Source: Gloeopeniophorella convolvens (Eukaryota; Basidiomycota; Agaricomycetes; Russulales). Taken from it: 64,000 nucleotides of DNA. The notes below the pieces were generated by a model, which saw only the letters and a program-made list of their open reading frames with translations, did no database searches and was not told the DNA's origin. A program made the position numbers and the translations under genes. Numbering within the stretch: position 1 is the first letter of the stretch; each line of letters starts with the position of its first letter. Positions 1 through 11,343 of the stretch are shown here, piece by piece. Location of the stretch: contig WTXD01000002.1 in assembly GCA_022496205.1 (NCBI GenBank), positions 248,001 to 312,000 of the forward strand. The letters are read 5' to 3'.

Positions 1-1469
1 GCCGTCTTCGGATCGCAGAGCAGGAGGTCCAGAAGCGCATCGGAGAGGTATAGTCCCGCTTTGGTTCTGCGTATAACCGCTTTCTTACATGTTGGGCAGC
101 GTGTATTGAAGGACGCTCTTGGGCACTGGACGAACCGGGTTATCGCGGTGAAGCTCCGAGAGCTCGAGGTTGTGCAACAAAGGGACAAGACCATCGTTCT
201 GTAAGCGGACCCCGTCTTGACGGAGCCGAGCCAACTGACTTGTTCGCAGATCTGCGTTCATCAAGTGGAAGAAAGTGTGTATCCGACATGCCGAGGAACT
301 GAGCCTTATGGAGAGCTACCAAGAAGTCAAGCGTGAAGGTGCGAGCGCATCCAGGTGGTGATCAGCCTGCCCAAGCTGACATCATCTGTAGAAAACATGC
401 GGCGCATGTTCTCCAAGTGGCTCGCCGCCACACGGAGAGTTCGGCACCGGCGAATGATTCTGCACGAAAAAGAAAACGAAATGCAGAGGATCCAGCTGGA
501 GAACGCTTGGGACAAGTGGCGCGGCCGCTTTGAAGCAGAGAGGCTCCTCCCACTCGTGAGTGCTAGCTATTTGCAACTGATGCAGCGCGCTCATGATCAG
601 CGATTTAGGAACGCACGTTCATCTTGCAGAGCCAGCATGCAACCATGTACCGCGCGTTTGCAATCTGGCGCTCCAGAACGAAGGTACGCCTTTTGATGTT
701 CTGTGAAGGGGTAGTTGGCTGACTGGAAACTGTAGTCGCTTCCCGCAGTCCGGTTCCATGCATCGCATGTCAGGGCCAAGTACTGGCAGATATGGCGCGA
801 CGCTATGCCCCGCGCCCTGCAAGCCAAAGAGGCACGCGAGATGGACAAGAACAAGGTCCTCAGTACGTCTCTACCCAATTCTCGCCCGCGAGCCGGCTCC
901 TCATGCCGCACTACAGCACGTGCACTCGAGAAATGGCTGCAGGTCCACCGGACGAAAGTCGCCCTCCGCGCAGTCGCGTGAGCATCTCACCGCGCTTGAC
1001 AACAAATTGCTGGACTGACTACTCGCCTCCCCCGCAGACGTGCGCGGCAAATGCGCCTCCCGACATCATTCAACGCCCTGGCACCCCGCACCAACCCTCC
1101 GCCCCGGCCCGCCCCCGCCGGCTGCTCGGCGGCACCCCGCGCGCGCCCTCGCCCGTCGGCTCCGCCACCGACACGGATGCCGAGCGCCCCGCGCGCGCAC
1201 CCCGCGCACAGGCCCACTCGCGCACGGGCATCTCCCACCTCGCCTCGCGCCGGCACATCGACGTCGACGCGCCGGCGCCCATCGCGCGCCCGCGCTTCTC
1301 CGCCGGGCGCACCGGCAACGCCGCCCCGGCGCGTGAGGCGAGCCCCGCGCGCAGCGTTGCGAGCGCGGCCGCGACCACCGCCGCTGGTGCGCGCACGAGC
1401 CTCTGGGCGGAGTTGAAGGACATTCGGCGGCGCGGGCGCGCGTCGACTGTCTCGGGCAGGTCGCCGTGA
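1..1469 (+). CDS. SFI1: Sfi1-family centrin-binding protein, 3' part (5' end outside window)
   Basis: Sfi1 is a long helical protein whose repeats bind centrin (Cdc31) at the spindle pole body. The exons read as repeated W-x-R/K helices: LKDALGHWTNRV, AFIKWKKVCIRH, MRRMFSKWLAATRRV, ENAWDKWRGRF, MYRAFAIWRSRTK, AKYWQIWRDAMPRAL, LEKWLQVHRTKVAL. Exons join in phase: ..47, 100-200, 250-338, 392-555, 609-683, 736-862, 917-977, then the tail. The tail ends in SLWAELKDIRRRGR, with its stop at 1467-1469. The tail's codon bias is in a different frame from the one the canonical donor at 978 would give. A weaker donor at 958 would keep phase. Gene identity is secure; the last junction is not. Confidence 0.85.
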
Positions 1470-2172
1470 TTGCTTCTGGCCCCTGGGCCCCTGTGGCACT
1501 GCGGTCGCAGCGCCCGTTTCAGGCCAGTCGGACTGGTGGCGGGAGGTTCGCTGACACGCGCGTCGTATGGGCCTCTGGCAGGCGCATGCCGCGGTTCCTG
1601 GCAGTGGCCCGCATGTGCGCCGACGGACCCCTTGGTGTTGTCGACCTTCTGTTCCTCCGGCTTGTGCGGAGGAGGCACACTATCACCACAGCCTACTGTT
1701 GCCCCCGCCGCCGATGTCAGCGTCAGTGACATCCGCGCGGAGCAGGCTTCTCGGAATTCGCAAGGTGGAGCTGCCGGGTCTTCGTATTTGCGATGATGCG
1801 CGCTGGCACCGCAGCCCCATCGAGCGACACGCTATAGAGAGCACCATTGCGACGGGAAGAAGAGGGGACGTCCGCATTCATGCTATATTGTATGCGTTGT
1901 ATCGTTACAGTCTCGTTATGTCGTGTCATGTGGGACTCTGGGATCTACTCGCTTGCTGCAATACTGTACCTATAACCGAGCAATATACCGCGCACCATTA
2001 TACCCGTCTCAGCTACATGGAACACGAAGCTGTTAGTCATCGGTCATGCATCGTAGAGGCCGCGATTACCCAAGTTACTCGTAGCCCAGATCCTAGGTGT
2101 GGTCCCTGTGCCGCTGGCTGGACGCAGGGGCAATGCACAAGGCATTAGTCGTCGCTGCGCAGGGGTTCTGCA
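1470..2172. other. Intergenic, convergent 3' ends of SFI1 and FIG4
   Basis: About 700 bases between two convergent stop codons. I see no recognisable protein, RNA gene or repeat. It presumably holds the two 3' untranslated regions. Confidence 0.6.
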
Positions 2173-5100
2173 TCACACCGCTCCAAACTCGCCCTCCATC
2201 GCCCGCGCAGGGATCTGCAGATACGCAAGCGACACCTCTTCCAGCTCTCCCGCAGGCTCAACCACACCAACGAGAAACCCAATCGCGCGCTCGTACGCGT
2301 CGAGGTCGCCCGGTGCGGGGCCGGACTCCGCATCGTCAGTCAGACCCTGCGTCTGGTCGATGTACCTGCCCGCCCACTGCTCTCAGTACTGCGTCTCGAC
2401 CGCAATGGGCACGCGACGCACCGCTGGTACTCGCCCTCCTCCTCTTCGCTGACGAACGGCTCGAGGTGTCGCGCCGCCATCACGCCCGTGTCGGTGGGGT
2501 CCGGCCCGAACCCGAGCCGCTCCGCCTCGCGCGGCGCGTCGGGGGCGCGCGGCGGCGAGCCGTCGTGGGGCTCGGCGGGCGGGGAGCCACCCATCCAGCG
2601 GCGCACGCCGTCGATGAGCCTACGTGCATGTCAGCCATCTCGATGCCGGTTTGTGTGGACCCGCATATGGCTCACCGTGGACGGCGCCGGAGAACTTTGT
2701 CGTTTGGGTAGAACGGGCTCTGGTTCACGTCCCTAAGTGTCTTCCTGGACAAGGCACGCGGACGCCAGCCAGTGAGTGAACGGTATATAGGAAAGAAAGT
2801 GGCAGGTGCGCGCACCCAGGGAGCTTGAGCGTGCTGTTCATCGAGTATGCAAAGTGCTTCCCGAGCGAGGTGAACAGCAGCGGGCGGTAGAACCCCATCC
2901 AGAAGTCCGCCGCGCGCTCGACGAACGCATCGATGCCCGGCGCGCACGCATCGAGCGTGTACGGCGAGAGCAGGTGCGCGGGCGCGAACCACTGATGGTA
3001 GCCCGAGCGCTTAGGGACGCGCAGCGCCAGCGGCGGGTCGGGATGCACGCCGAGGAAGAGGTCGATCGCCGCTTGCTTGTCTGCGTCTGTGGGTGCAGTC
3101 CAGAACGACATCAGAACGAATACGGCGGCGGAGCGATTGTAAGGGATGTGTCGTACCAAGGAGCGAGTTGGTGTAGAACCGCCGGAAGTTCTCGATAATG
3201 TCGCGCGAGTGGCTGTTCCAGTGCGGCATGCGGCGGTACGTCTCGACGCGGTTCACGAGCGCACTCCCCGTATACTGCATCGCCAATGCTGTGCACCAAC
3301 CTCAGTCCCAGATACAAAGCGCGCTACAGGAAGAACGTACTATCGCCATGGTCATGGTACATCTCCGTGAGCATGTTGACCGCGTCTGAGTCGAAGGCGA
3401 GATCCGGGCTGTCTACAACGCCAAGCGCATACAGCTGGTGCCCGAGCGCGCGCTTGCCGAACACGAACTGCGCCGCATTCGTACGGTCGAGGCAGTCGAC
3501 GCAGTTCGTGCGGCAAATCCCGTTCTGCAGTGACATCTTGCTACGCCACTGGGGGATGCTGCAGCCAACTCAGTACAACCACATCAACCCCTGTTCAAGA
3601 CTGGCCACTCACTTTGCGCGGTTGTATAGGAAATGGGAGTACGGCTCCGGGCCAGAGTGGAAGAACCCGGTCACTTGTATCGACTCTTCTGCTAGATCCT
3701 CCAAATACCCAATCACGTCCTGCGTCTTCCTGTCGCACATACATGGGCACTCATTAGCTCAACATATTAAAGCAGAACTGTACACGCACTCTTTGTATGC
3801 GCGTGACATGTCCCATGCATGGTATACCATCTTCTTTCCCTCCGGCAAGAACTGGTTGAGAAAGTCGATGCAGTGGGTGTACTCTACGAGCAGCTTCGAC
3901 TCTCGTGGCTGCGGCTCGCGCTTCTTGATCAGGTTCAGGATCATTACCGGCGCGCCGTACCGCGCGAAGAGGTCGTCGAAGTGCCGCGCCGCAGCAGTGA
4001 AGAACGGGTCCACGACACTGACTGGCCAATAATGAGCTACCTGCGCACCGAAGTCGTGAATGCAGGCGCACTCTCGATCGGCGGGCGTGGCGTCATGTTG
4101 TTCTGCTCTTGCATCCAGTATATCGGTATGCTCCCGCGATACTAGACAATCATCAAAACCACCTCCACATAAGCGAGGAAACTGCGCACCTGCACATAGC
4201 TCGTATATCGCGGATTCAGCCGCTTGGGTGCATCGCTGTCTCCAAACCGCTCATGCGGAAAGTAAAACGGCGTCGTGAGTGCCTCGGATACGATTTGTTC
4301 CGTCTCGACCTCGTTTGCGACGTTGCCCTGGACCCTCTCTCTTAGCTACAACATTCATATACACTGGGCGCAGGGCGCGCACCTCTTCGTTGACGCCGCG
4401 CTTGAGATACCGCGCCCCCGCATAATGTCGCGAACGGCGTGCAATAAGCGTAACATAGATCACACGACCGAGCACCGTCAATTCTGCATTTCCCCCCTTA
4501 GCATACAGCCCAAAATGGTAGGCGGAGGCAACGCAACTGGCTTGGTCGACATGTCCATGGATGAGAGGCAGCACCCAGCGCGCACGAGGCGTGCCGGGTG
4601 GTGCATCTTCGAACGCGGCCGCGAAAAGGTAGTAGTTCCACGCGAAGCGGTCCGTGAATGGCCATGCGTCCTGCGCGACAAGGTTGCGCGACGTTATGTT
4701 GCTCTGGAGCGACGAGGTGAGGTCATACGTATAACTGCGCAGGGCAGGCGCTGCGTTAGTAAAAGTGTCAGGTGCCCTGGGGTGAGGAGGAGCGCGCACC
4801 TAAAATAAAAGTTCTTGGTCATGTCGACCTGCTTGAAGATACCGAGCAGCCGTTGCTCCTCGCTGGGCCGGTCGACCTTATGGCTCGCAGGGACGGTGAC
4901 AATCTCTGTCTCTTCGCAATGATAGATGTAGTGCCCACCCAGCAACGCGACAGGCGAACGCTTCGTGATCAGAATCATGTACCACCCTGCTGTAAACCTT
5001 ACGAAGCCTGACTTTCAATTAATCAAACACCATCACTGGGGATGCTATGCTTGCCACGCACCGACGAGCCCAAAGAATACCCTTGGCCGCCCCAGTCCGC

Positions 5101-5578
5101 CTGACGCGCGGTTCCCGTCCTCAAGCATCTTGAGCATCGCGCTCATTTGTCGGCCACTGTACACCGCCTCGTCCTCAATCACCACCAGCTCATCCTGCGC
5201 AGTCGTGCGGTCGACCTTGATGATACGGTGCAACGAGTCGGCCGTGTTGGACGCGACGATGAAGAACCGCGAGCGGTTCTCGTACAGGATGAACTTGTTG
5301 CATGCGAGGTTTGGACTACCACTGGCGCGAGGAACAGAGCGCACCGTCTTGGTGGTCTGAATGGATGGAGGCGGAGGAGAGACATCAGCGGGCGGCGAGG
5401 GCCCAGATGTATGCGGGAACGACACGGCAGCAGCAGAGACGGGAGGGAGCATCGTGGGCGAGGCGTCGTGGTTGGGCAGGGGGGAGTAAAAGTTGTCGTG
5501 GCTCGGTATAGGTACAGCCGCTGGCTGTGACATCGCTACCTCTGTAACTGTAGATGTGTTCGCTGTCGCCGACGCCAT
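2173..5578 (-). CDS. FIG4: Polyphosphoinositide phosphatase Fig4 (Sac domain)
   Basis: Sac-family phosphatase that dephosphorylates PI(3,5)P2 on the vacuole/endosome and, in known systems, works with Vac14 and Fab1/PIKfyve. The ATG at 5576-5578 is followed by a Pro/Ser-rich leader. Then come [18 protein letters not shown], the Sac-type stretch [18 protein letters not shown], and [10 protein letters not shown]. The catalytic CX5R motif is in [13 protein letters not shown] near 3475-3515. Exon 1 (5578-5062) joins exon 2 (from 5007) in phase. The C-terminal part contains [16 protein letters not shown] and [17 protein letters not shown], typical of fungal Fig4, and ends ...MEGEFGAV at 2173. About ten introns. 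All catalytic residues are intact. Confidence 0.93.
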
Positions 5579-5876
5579 CGACGGTGTGCGAGCGTCATAG
5601 ATGGCGCCAGACCTGCGACGGCTCCAATTGTGCACAGCGCGTCGCGTTCGCTGGGCGTCACGTGCGTAGGCATTGGCACCGACATGATTTGTCCTTTGTC
5701 CGACTCCGGCGAACCGCTTCAGCCTTTGGCTGTAATACATTTGCAAACCAGAAAGCAATGCGTAAGGAAACAAGGGCCGGAAACCATCGTAGGTAAAACA
5801 TAGAGCAAGAATACAGAAAGTCGGCCCAAAGAAATACACACTCGCGGATCGACGAAACAAAAAGCAGTTCCCAAGT

Positions 5877-8800
5877 TTACGCACCAAAGCGAACAAAGTT
5901 CACCCACCTCTCCAACGTCACACCCCTCTTCCTCCTCAACTTCTGCACCGCATCTCGTAGCGACTTCGCGGACCGTTCCGCAGCTGGAAAGCCAAACCCC
6001 CCCTTCGTACCTCGCAGGCCCCGGTAAAAGTGCTTCGCCAAGAACGGCCCGTCTACATCCGCCATGGCCCACATAGTACCAACGACGCTCCGGAATCCGG
6101 AGTGTTGCATTGCTGCCGCCAGGTGAAGCACCTCGTCTTGGTCGTTCGTGTCTGCGTGCTCGGCGGTATGACATGCGGAGAGGAACGCGACCTCGGCATT
6201 CGGAGGCCGGGTCCGCGCGATGTCGAGCATGGTGAGCCGTTCTCCGCCATGTAATTTAAAACACCCATCGAGGGGTCTTTTCTCCTGCAGCTCTCCGTGG
6301 CATGCGAAGTGCGCTAGACCATGTCTCTGTAGCCCCTTGATGACGTTGGCACGAGTTGCCTCGTGGGAGACGAGGCTGGTCGTCCGGATACCGACGGACC
6401 CGATTGCCTCCAACTCGCCGCCGACTCCTTGAAGATGCTCCCCGTCTTCGTCGTCTTCGCCCACCAAGAGGACGTTCGGTACGTGCTGGTTAAGAGCCCG
6501 GGTGGATGGTTTCTGCGACTCGATGAGCGCGCCAAGTGTTGGTGTATATGAGCAGACGTAGACATCGCAAAAGTACCGTTCTGAGCGATTGTCAGCTGAG
6601 GAAGGCGGGATTGGGCCCATGGCGTGAAGAGGGAGGGAGCAGAAGACGGACGTCGGGTACCCCCATACACGTGATTGCTCTGGTGTGCCTAGTCTGCGAA
6701 GCTCCTGGATGACGGGTTGACCGACGATCTCATATAGAACTTCGAGCACGATACGCAACGCTTGGTCGTATTTCTTCGAGTCCAGGCCGTACTTGCTGCG
6801 CGTGTCCAGCAGGAGATCTGACAAACTATTGGCCCGTGCAAAGGTATCGTATGCGGTAGAGATACGGTGTAGAGTCGCGTCTGGGAGAAGGATGAGGATG
6901 TCGCAACGCCACTTGCAGTGATGGATGAAGATGATGGGTCCATTGGATGCTGCACTCCGGAGATGAAGGAATGGGGAAGGCACTAGGAAGGTCTCGAAAC
7001 CGGGGATGGCCCGGATCTGCGAGATGACCGCCTGACGCTCTCGCGATACCTTCAGATGCTCCTGGTAGGTGCGACCAAAAGGATCTTCAATCTCTTCGCC
7101 CTCCCCGAAGCTCCCGTCCGCAGCCGAGCTCGGATCCCCGACAACCTGATGCAATGAATCGGAAGTTGTGTTGACGAGTTCCCGCTCGTGGCTGACACGG
7201 ATGTATCTGTTGGCCAGCTCAGGATCGACTGCGCGGAGCTCTTCCACGGATGCGCGAAGGCCACGCATCCTGGACCACAGGAGGGATCGGCCTTGTTCGA
7301 GGATTTGTACGGCCGACTCCAGCTGACTCTTCTCGATCAGGTAGGACGCATATTCTAGGATGGCAAGTGTCGGCGCTTGTGGTTTAGCACCTCTTAGGTA
7401 CCCAATAGCAATGCGCTGCGCTTGAAGCGTTGGCCCCGATTCCAACTTATGCTGGATGGTGGTTAGCAAAGCTTCGTACGCCCGCGCCGCCGATGGGTGG
7501 TCACATGCTCTTGCAAACGTGGACCATAATTCTGCTGCATGGTACCCCATAGACATCTTTGAGTCAAAGATCTTGAAGCCCGTCTCAAATATAGGGACAA
7601 ATTCGTGGAAATCTTCGAAGCGTTCGGTCTGCTGGAGACGACAAGCCAGAAGTGTACATATCCAGAACCCTGGGTGGTCACCACGACGGTGGCAGATGCT
7701 GATAATGCATCGAGCAGTTGCGATGAGGGTACTGGTGTCTTGCTCTTCCCCAGAGTGACGTAGAACCGCGCACAGGAACGTGAGCTCTACCTCGTGGTTG
7801 CGCAGCAGTACGGAATTGGTGGGTGATGTCGATTTTAGTACAACCAGAAGGTGCTCAAGGCGTTCACGGAAGTCGGCAAGATTAAGACCGCATTGACAAC
7901 CTTGGCTATGCGAACGCGGCCTGAAGAGACCTATGGATGTCAGTCATCGCAAACCAGGGGAGCTTGGGGACGCCTTGCCTCAAGAGGTTGAAGGCGCCTT
8001 GCCTAAGGAGATTGATGACGCCTTGCCAAAGGGGAGGTGCTTCGAGTTCTTCCTCGGGCAAGTCACATAATTGTTGGTGGTATCGCTCTGCTTCTAGCAT
8101 GGAATTAGCATCCCCAAACTGGTCGAAGCGGCCCCGCAATGCCCTCGCAATTTCTCGTAGGACTGTGGCGCGATCAAATTGTTGTCGAGAGGGTTCCGTT
8201 CGGAGCTGTTTGCGGAAGAAGGCCAGATTCGCCTCATCGCGGTCGAAATAAGGGCCTAGATCGATGTCGTTATAGAACATCGGATCCAGTGTGCAGGGGA
8301 TCATCAAGAGGTAGGAGAACAAGGTTCTCCTGGAACAATGCCGCCGACTCCGTGTGATCGCTGACATCAGGAATGCAGCATAAGACCAACGCCAACATGA
8401 CTGATAGCCCAGGGAGGTCCCCAGGCTGACAGATCATGCGAGCCTCACGAAGACGCGTGGCTATAGCTGTGGCATGCACCGACTGCACATCAAAGTTGCG
8501 ACTGCGCACGACCCACTTCGTCAAGTGATAAAGGATAGATGTGAGGTGTCCGTGGTAGGGATCACAAGGTAGGCAGCTGTCGTAAAGGGCAAGCTCCTCC
8601 TTGATCGTTTCTATGATACTGGAGGGATTATCCCAATCGATTTTGTGGCTTATTGCGCAAAATAGTTTCCATACGATATCCCAATGGCCCATAGGCACTT
8701 CCTTGGGGATTTGAAACTGCAGAAGAAGTCGGAGGTGTCCAATCGACGTTTCCCTGTCAGAGAGTTGCCGCGTGAGAATAAACCGTGAAAAGAGTGCCAT

Positions 8801-9640
8801 GGTGAGTGTAATGAATACGATAACGGTGTTGATAACCTCAAGGCGATGGTCGGGAAAGGTGCAAGGAAGCAGAACAGCTTCCGTGGCATGTAGAATGGCG
8901 TCGTTAAGAAGCTGCAAGGGGTCATGTGGATCTTGATGCATTGATTGGATGGGTGTTTTCTGGACGCCGAGCCTTTCCTTAGAGGCAAGGGCCCCGAGGA
9001 CCAACGCACGTAGAAAATGAGACCGACTTGGGAGACGAGACAAGAGTCTTTTTCCTTCCGCGAGCCATTCCGCGGTCTGAATCGATTCACCATCAGCTGT
9101 CCACGTCGCGAGCAGAGAACAAGGCGTACAGAGGTTAGGGAAAACGAGCTGACAAGCGAATGGAAAACCCACGTGGTATCCGAGCGTAACTCTTCACCCA
9201 TTGGTTGTAATGATACCCGTGGAGGTCGCTTTGGCGCGATAGAATGCTATTACCGAGTGTAAAGAGCATGGTTCACGGCGGAAGAGCCGGTAGTAGGAAG
9301 TCAGGATCCTTGCAACACCGCCGTTCAGTACCGATGGACTATCAAACGGGGCCACGAGTGAACGTACCGGCGGGAGACGAAAGAGAATATGTGCGATAAG
9401 TAGCCCAGAAGCCAACAGAGGCGAATACCTCGGATGCTGCAGGTGTTCTTGCAGAGATCGTATCTAGAACGATATGGGGAACCGCTCGAGTGCAGGCAGG
9501 GTATGCCCAGGTTGAAGTACCTCTAGGACGTGCCAGAATCGTAGGTGGAACGCGGCACCAGCGTGGTGCTGTAATGTTGGGGGAGCGCACAGGTAGTTCA
9601 CCAGTGTGCTTGTGGCGGAAGACCCGGGCTAGACGTGAAA
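5877..9640 (-). CDS. CHAT-domain (caspase-like) protein, 5' end and two junctions unresolved
   Basis: The clear part is one long open frame from about 7912 to the stop at 5877. It has a helical TPR-like half ([20 protein letters not shown]) followed by a CHAT domain. The expected catalytic pair is present: His in [11 protein letters not shown] and Cys in [11 protein letters not shown], with [19 protein letters not shown] after it. Upstream, coding-like sequence continues at 7915-8290 and 8290-9172. These blocks change frame near 7915 and 8290 with no intron of acceptable size or phase, so the gene may be damaged or the model incomplete. A further coding-like block (9194-9640) can be spliced on through consensus introns. 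CHAT proteins are cysteine peptidase relatives; substrate unknown. It lies 300 bases upstream of FIG4 on the same strand. Confidence 0.65.
7968..8036 (-). repeat. Three tandem units of about 27 bases inside the CHAT gene
   Basis: The plus strand shows three related copies beginning with gccttgcc. They encode [21 protein letters not shown], an eight- to nine-residue repeat on the minus strand. It lies in the N-terminal helical part just before the second frame break. Confidence 0.6.
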
Positions 9641-10450
9641 GTGATGCACATGCCCCTTGCCCAGAATGTGCACGCGAGGGAGGGCTGTGGCTAGAGTGCT
9701 GAGATAAAAACCAATTATAAATGGGGAACTAGGACACCTGGGTGCGTGCGCCGACAAAAACGTTAAGCATATACCGCCGCGCACCGACAGCAGTGGAAAA
9801 TGAAAGGATTCAGGAAGAACGGGTTGTCCCATGCCGTCTGCCGGACTCCGCGGGTACCAGCCCGCACACTCGAACACGGCCAGGCGCGCCGACTCTGATA
9901 GGAACCGCCGTCCGAAACGTGCACAGCACCCCCCGGCTGCGAGGAAGGCCCAATCAGCCTCCCAAGTCCTAGTACAGCAAGTGCAACGTTGCATACTTAT
10001 CCTTGGCCAGCCAACGAAGGATAGATGGGCGGCGCGACTTGCCGCCCATCTCCCCCACGCGTGTCCTAGGCCCAGCTTCGAAACCCAAAGCCAACACAAG
10101 ACATCGCTTTGCAGCCTGCTATACTTATCATTGCCGGCAGTGCAAACTAGACATGGGCGCATGACTGGTACATCGAGCATCGAGCGCCGACCGCCCGCCC
10201 TGCCGATCCATCAGCGACCGCCCAACCACCAACAGAACAACGCCTCACCTCACACGCCGCCGCACAGCACAGCATATACAACCCCTCCGTTCGCACGCGC
10301 TCAGCGCTCAGCGCCGGCCCATACAGCCACAATCTTGAATCCATCCCACCTGCACGCATCTGACGATGGCAGTGCACCTGCAAACCCACAGGCGCATCAG
10401 CAAGCCACCCCGCCCAACAATCACACACACGCACCCACCCAGGCGCGCGC
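9641..10450. other. Intergenic or unassigned 5' region of the CHAT gene
   Basis: No recognisable gene. A minus-strand TTTATAAT near 9713-9722 and an ATG-led short frame at 9830 could belong to an unmodelled 5' exon of the CHAT gene, but phases do not join. 10180-10440 is C-rich low-complexity sequence. Confidence 0.4.
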
Positions 10451-10654
10451 TCACGAATTCCGAAAATACTGCCACCCGACCCAATTCGCGATGACAAAGT
10501 ACGCGCCAACAGGCACGCCGAGCAGCGCGAGACACGCATAGTGCGCTGCCGGCGCGCCCGCGGGGGCCAGCAGCACCGTGCGCGCACCGATGACGAGCAG
10601 CGCCGTAGAGCCCGCGAGGAAGAGCGCGGCGGTGCGCGGCGGCGGGAGGGCCAT
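10451..10654 (-). CDS. PIG-Y/Eri1-like small subunit of GPI-GlcNAc transferase
   Basis: A single-exon 67-residue protein starting MALPPPRTAALF. It has two hydrophobic segments (about residues 9-28 and 38-58) and ends in GAYFVIANWVGWQYFRNS. Length, double-membrane topology and the C-terminal aromatic pattern W-x-x-x-x-F-R-x match PIG-Y (71 residues in human) and Eri1 (68 in yeast). That ER membrane subunit helps the complex adding GlcNAc to phosphatidylinositol, the first step of GPI anchor synthesis. The assignment rests on pattern similarity alone, as the family is poorly conserved. The ATG at 10652-10654 is the only one fitting the length. Confidence 0.55.
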   Translation of the reverse strand: MALPPPRTAALFLAGSTALLVIGARTVLLAPAGAPAAHYACLALLGVPVGAYFVIANWVGWQYFRNS

Positions 10655-11343
10655 GATCAACCCTTGGGTGCTTGGCGCTCGGTGTCGCGTCGAAGTGTAA
10701 AGTCGCAAAATTTGAGAAGTCGCGCGCGGCGGACGCGGAGGCACTGCGGTTTTCCGGCTATGGCGCGGAGGCTCGTCGGGCCGGACCGGAACTGGGCCCG
10801 CGGTGCCGGGTATATAAATACTTACGTACATAACGTAATGCGCTGAACCACGTAACACACCTATGCCCCGCCCCCGCGGGGTTCAACTCCGCGCGCCCAG
10901 GATGCGAACCTTACTTATATATTGCACAATGGAAAGATGCGACTACTGTACACGTACAAACGCGCGGCGCGCAGCGGCGCCCGCGCGCGCGGCATAATAT
11001 ACTTCGACGGCACGTAAACGGCGGCGGCGTGGGTGGCGGTGGTGATGGCGGTGGTGATGGTCGTGGTCGTACACGCGTACAGTGGGGTGGCAGCAGACAG
11101 GGGGCGAGTGAGACGGGACGGAGCGTCATGTACAAGGGGGATGCAAGACGGGACGGGGGCAGATGGGGGACATAAAGCAGGCAGGTGGCATGGACGGGCG
11201 TCGTTGGAGAGCGTGGTGGTACATGTAGCAAGCAAGCAGGGTCCGCAAGAAACGGGTAGCAGCAGAAGAGTGGCCCAGCAGTCAGGAAAGCATCGCGCCA
11301 AGGAAACAACAAAATCTTGAGAACGTGTGCGGGTCGTGCGGCC
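10655..11343. other. Intergenic
   Basis: About 690 bases between two minus-strand genes. It contains GT-rich simple sequence around 11020-11080 and no recognisable gene. It must carry the promoter of the PIG-Y-like gene and the 3' end of its upstream neighbour. Confidence 0.5.

Noticed and set aside
1070..1732. Long minus-strand frame over the SFI1 tail
   Set aside because: Antisense shadow of a GC-biased exon; no recognisable motif and it extends into intergenic sequence without a sensible start.
9464..9466. In-frame TAG taken as proof of a pseudogene upstream of the CHAT gene
   Set aside because: The TAG is the 3' end of a 57-base segment with consensus donor and acceptor whose removal keeps phase, so it is better explained as an intron.
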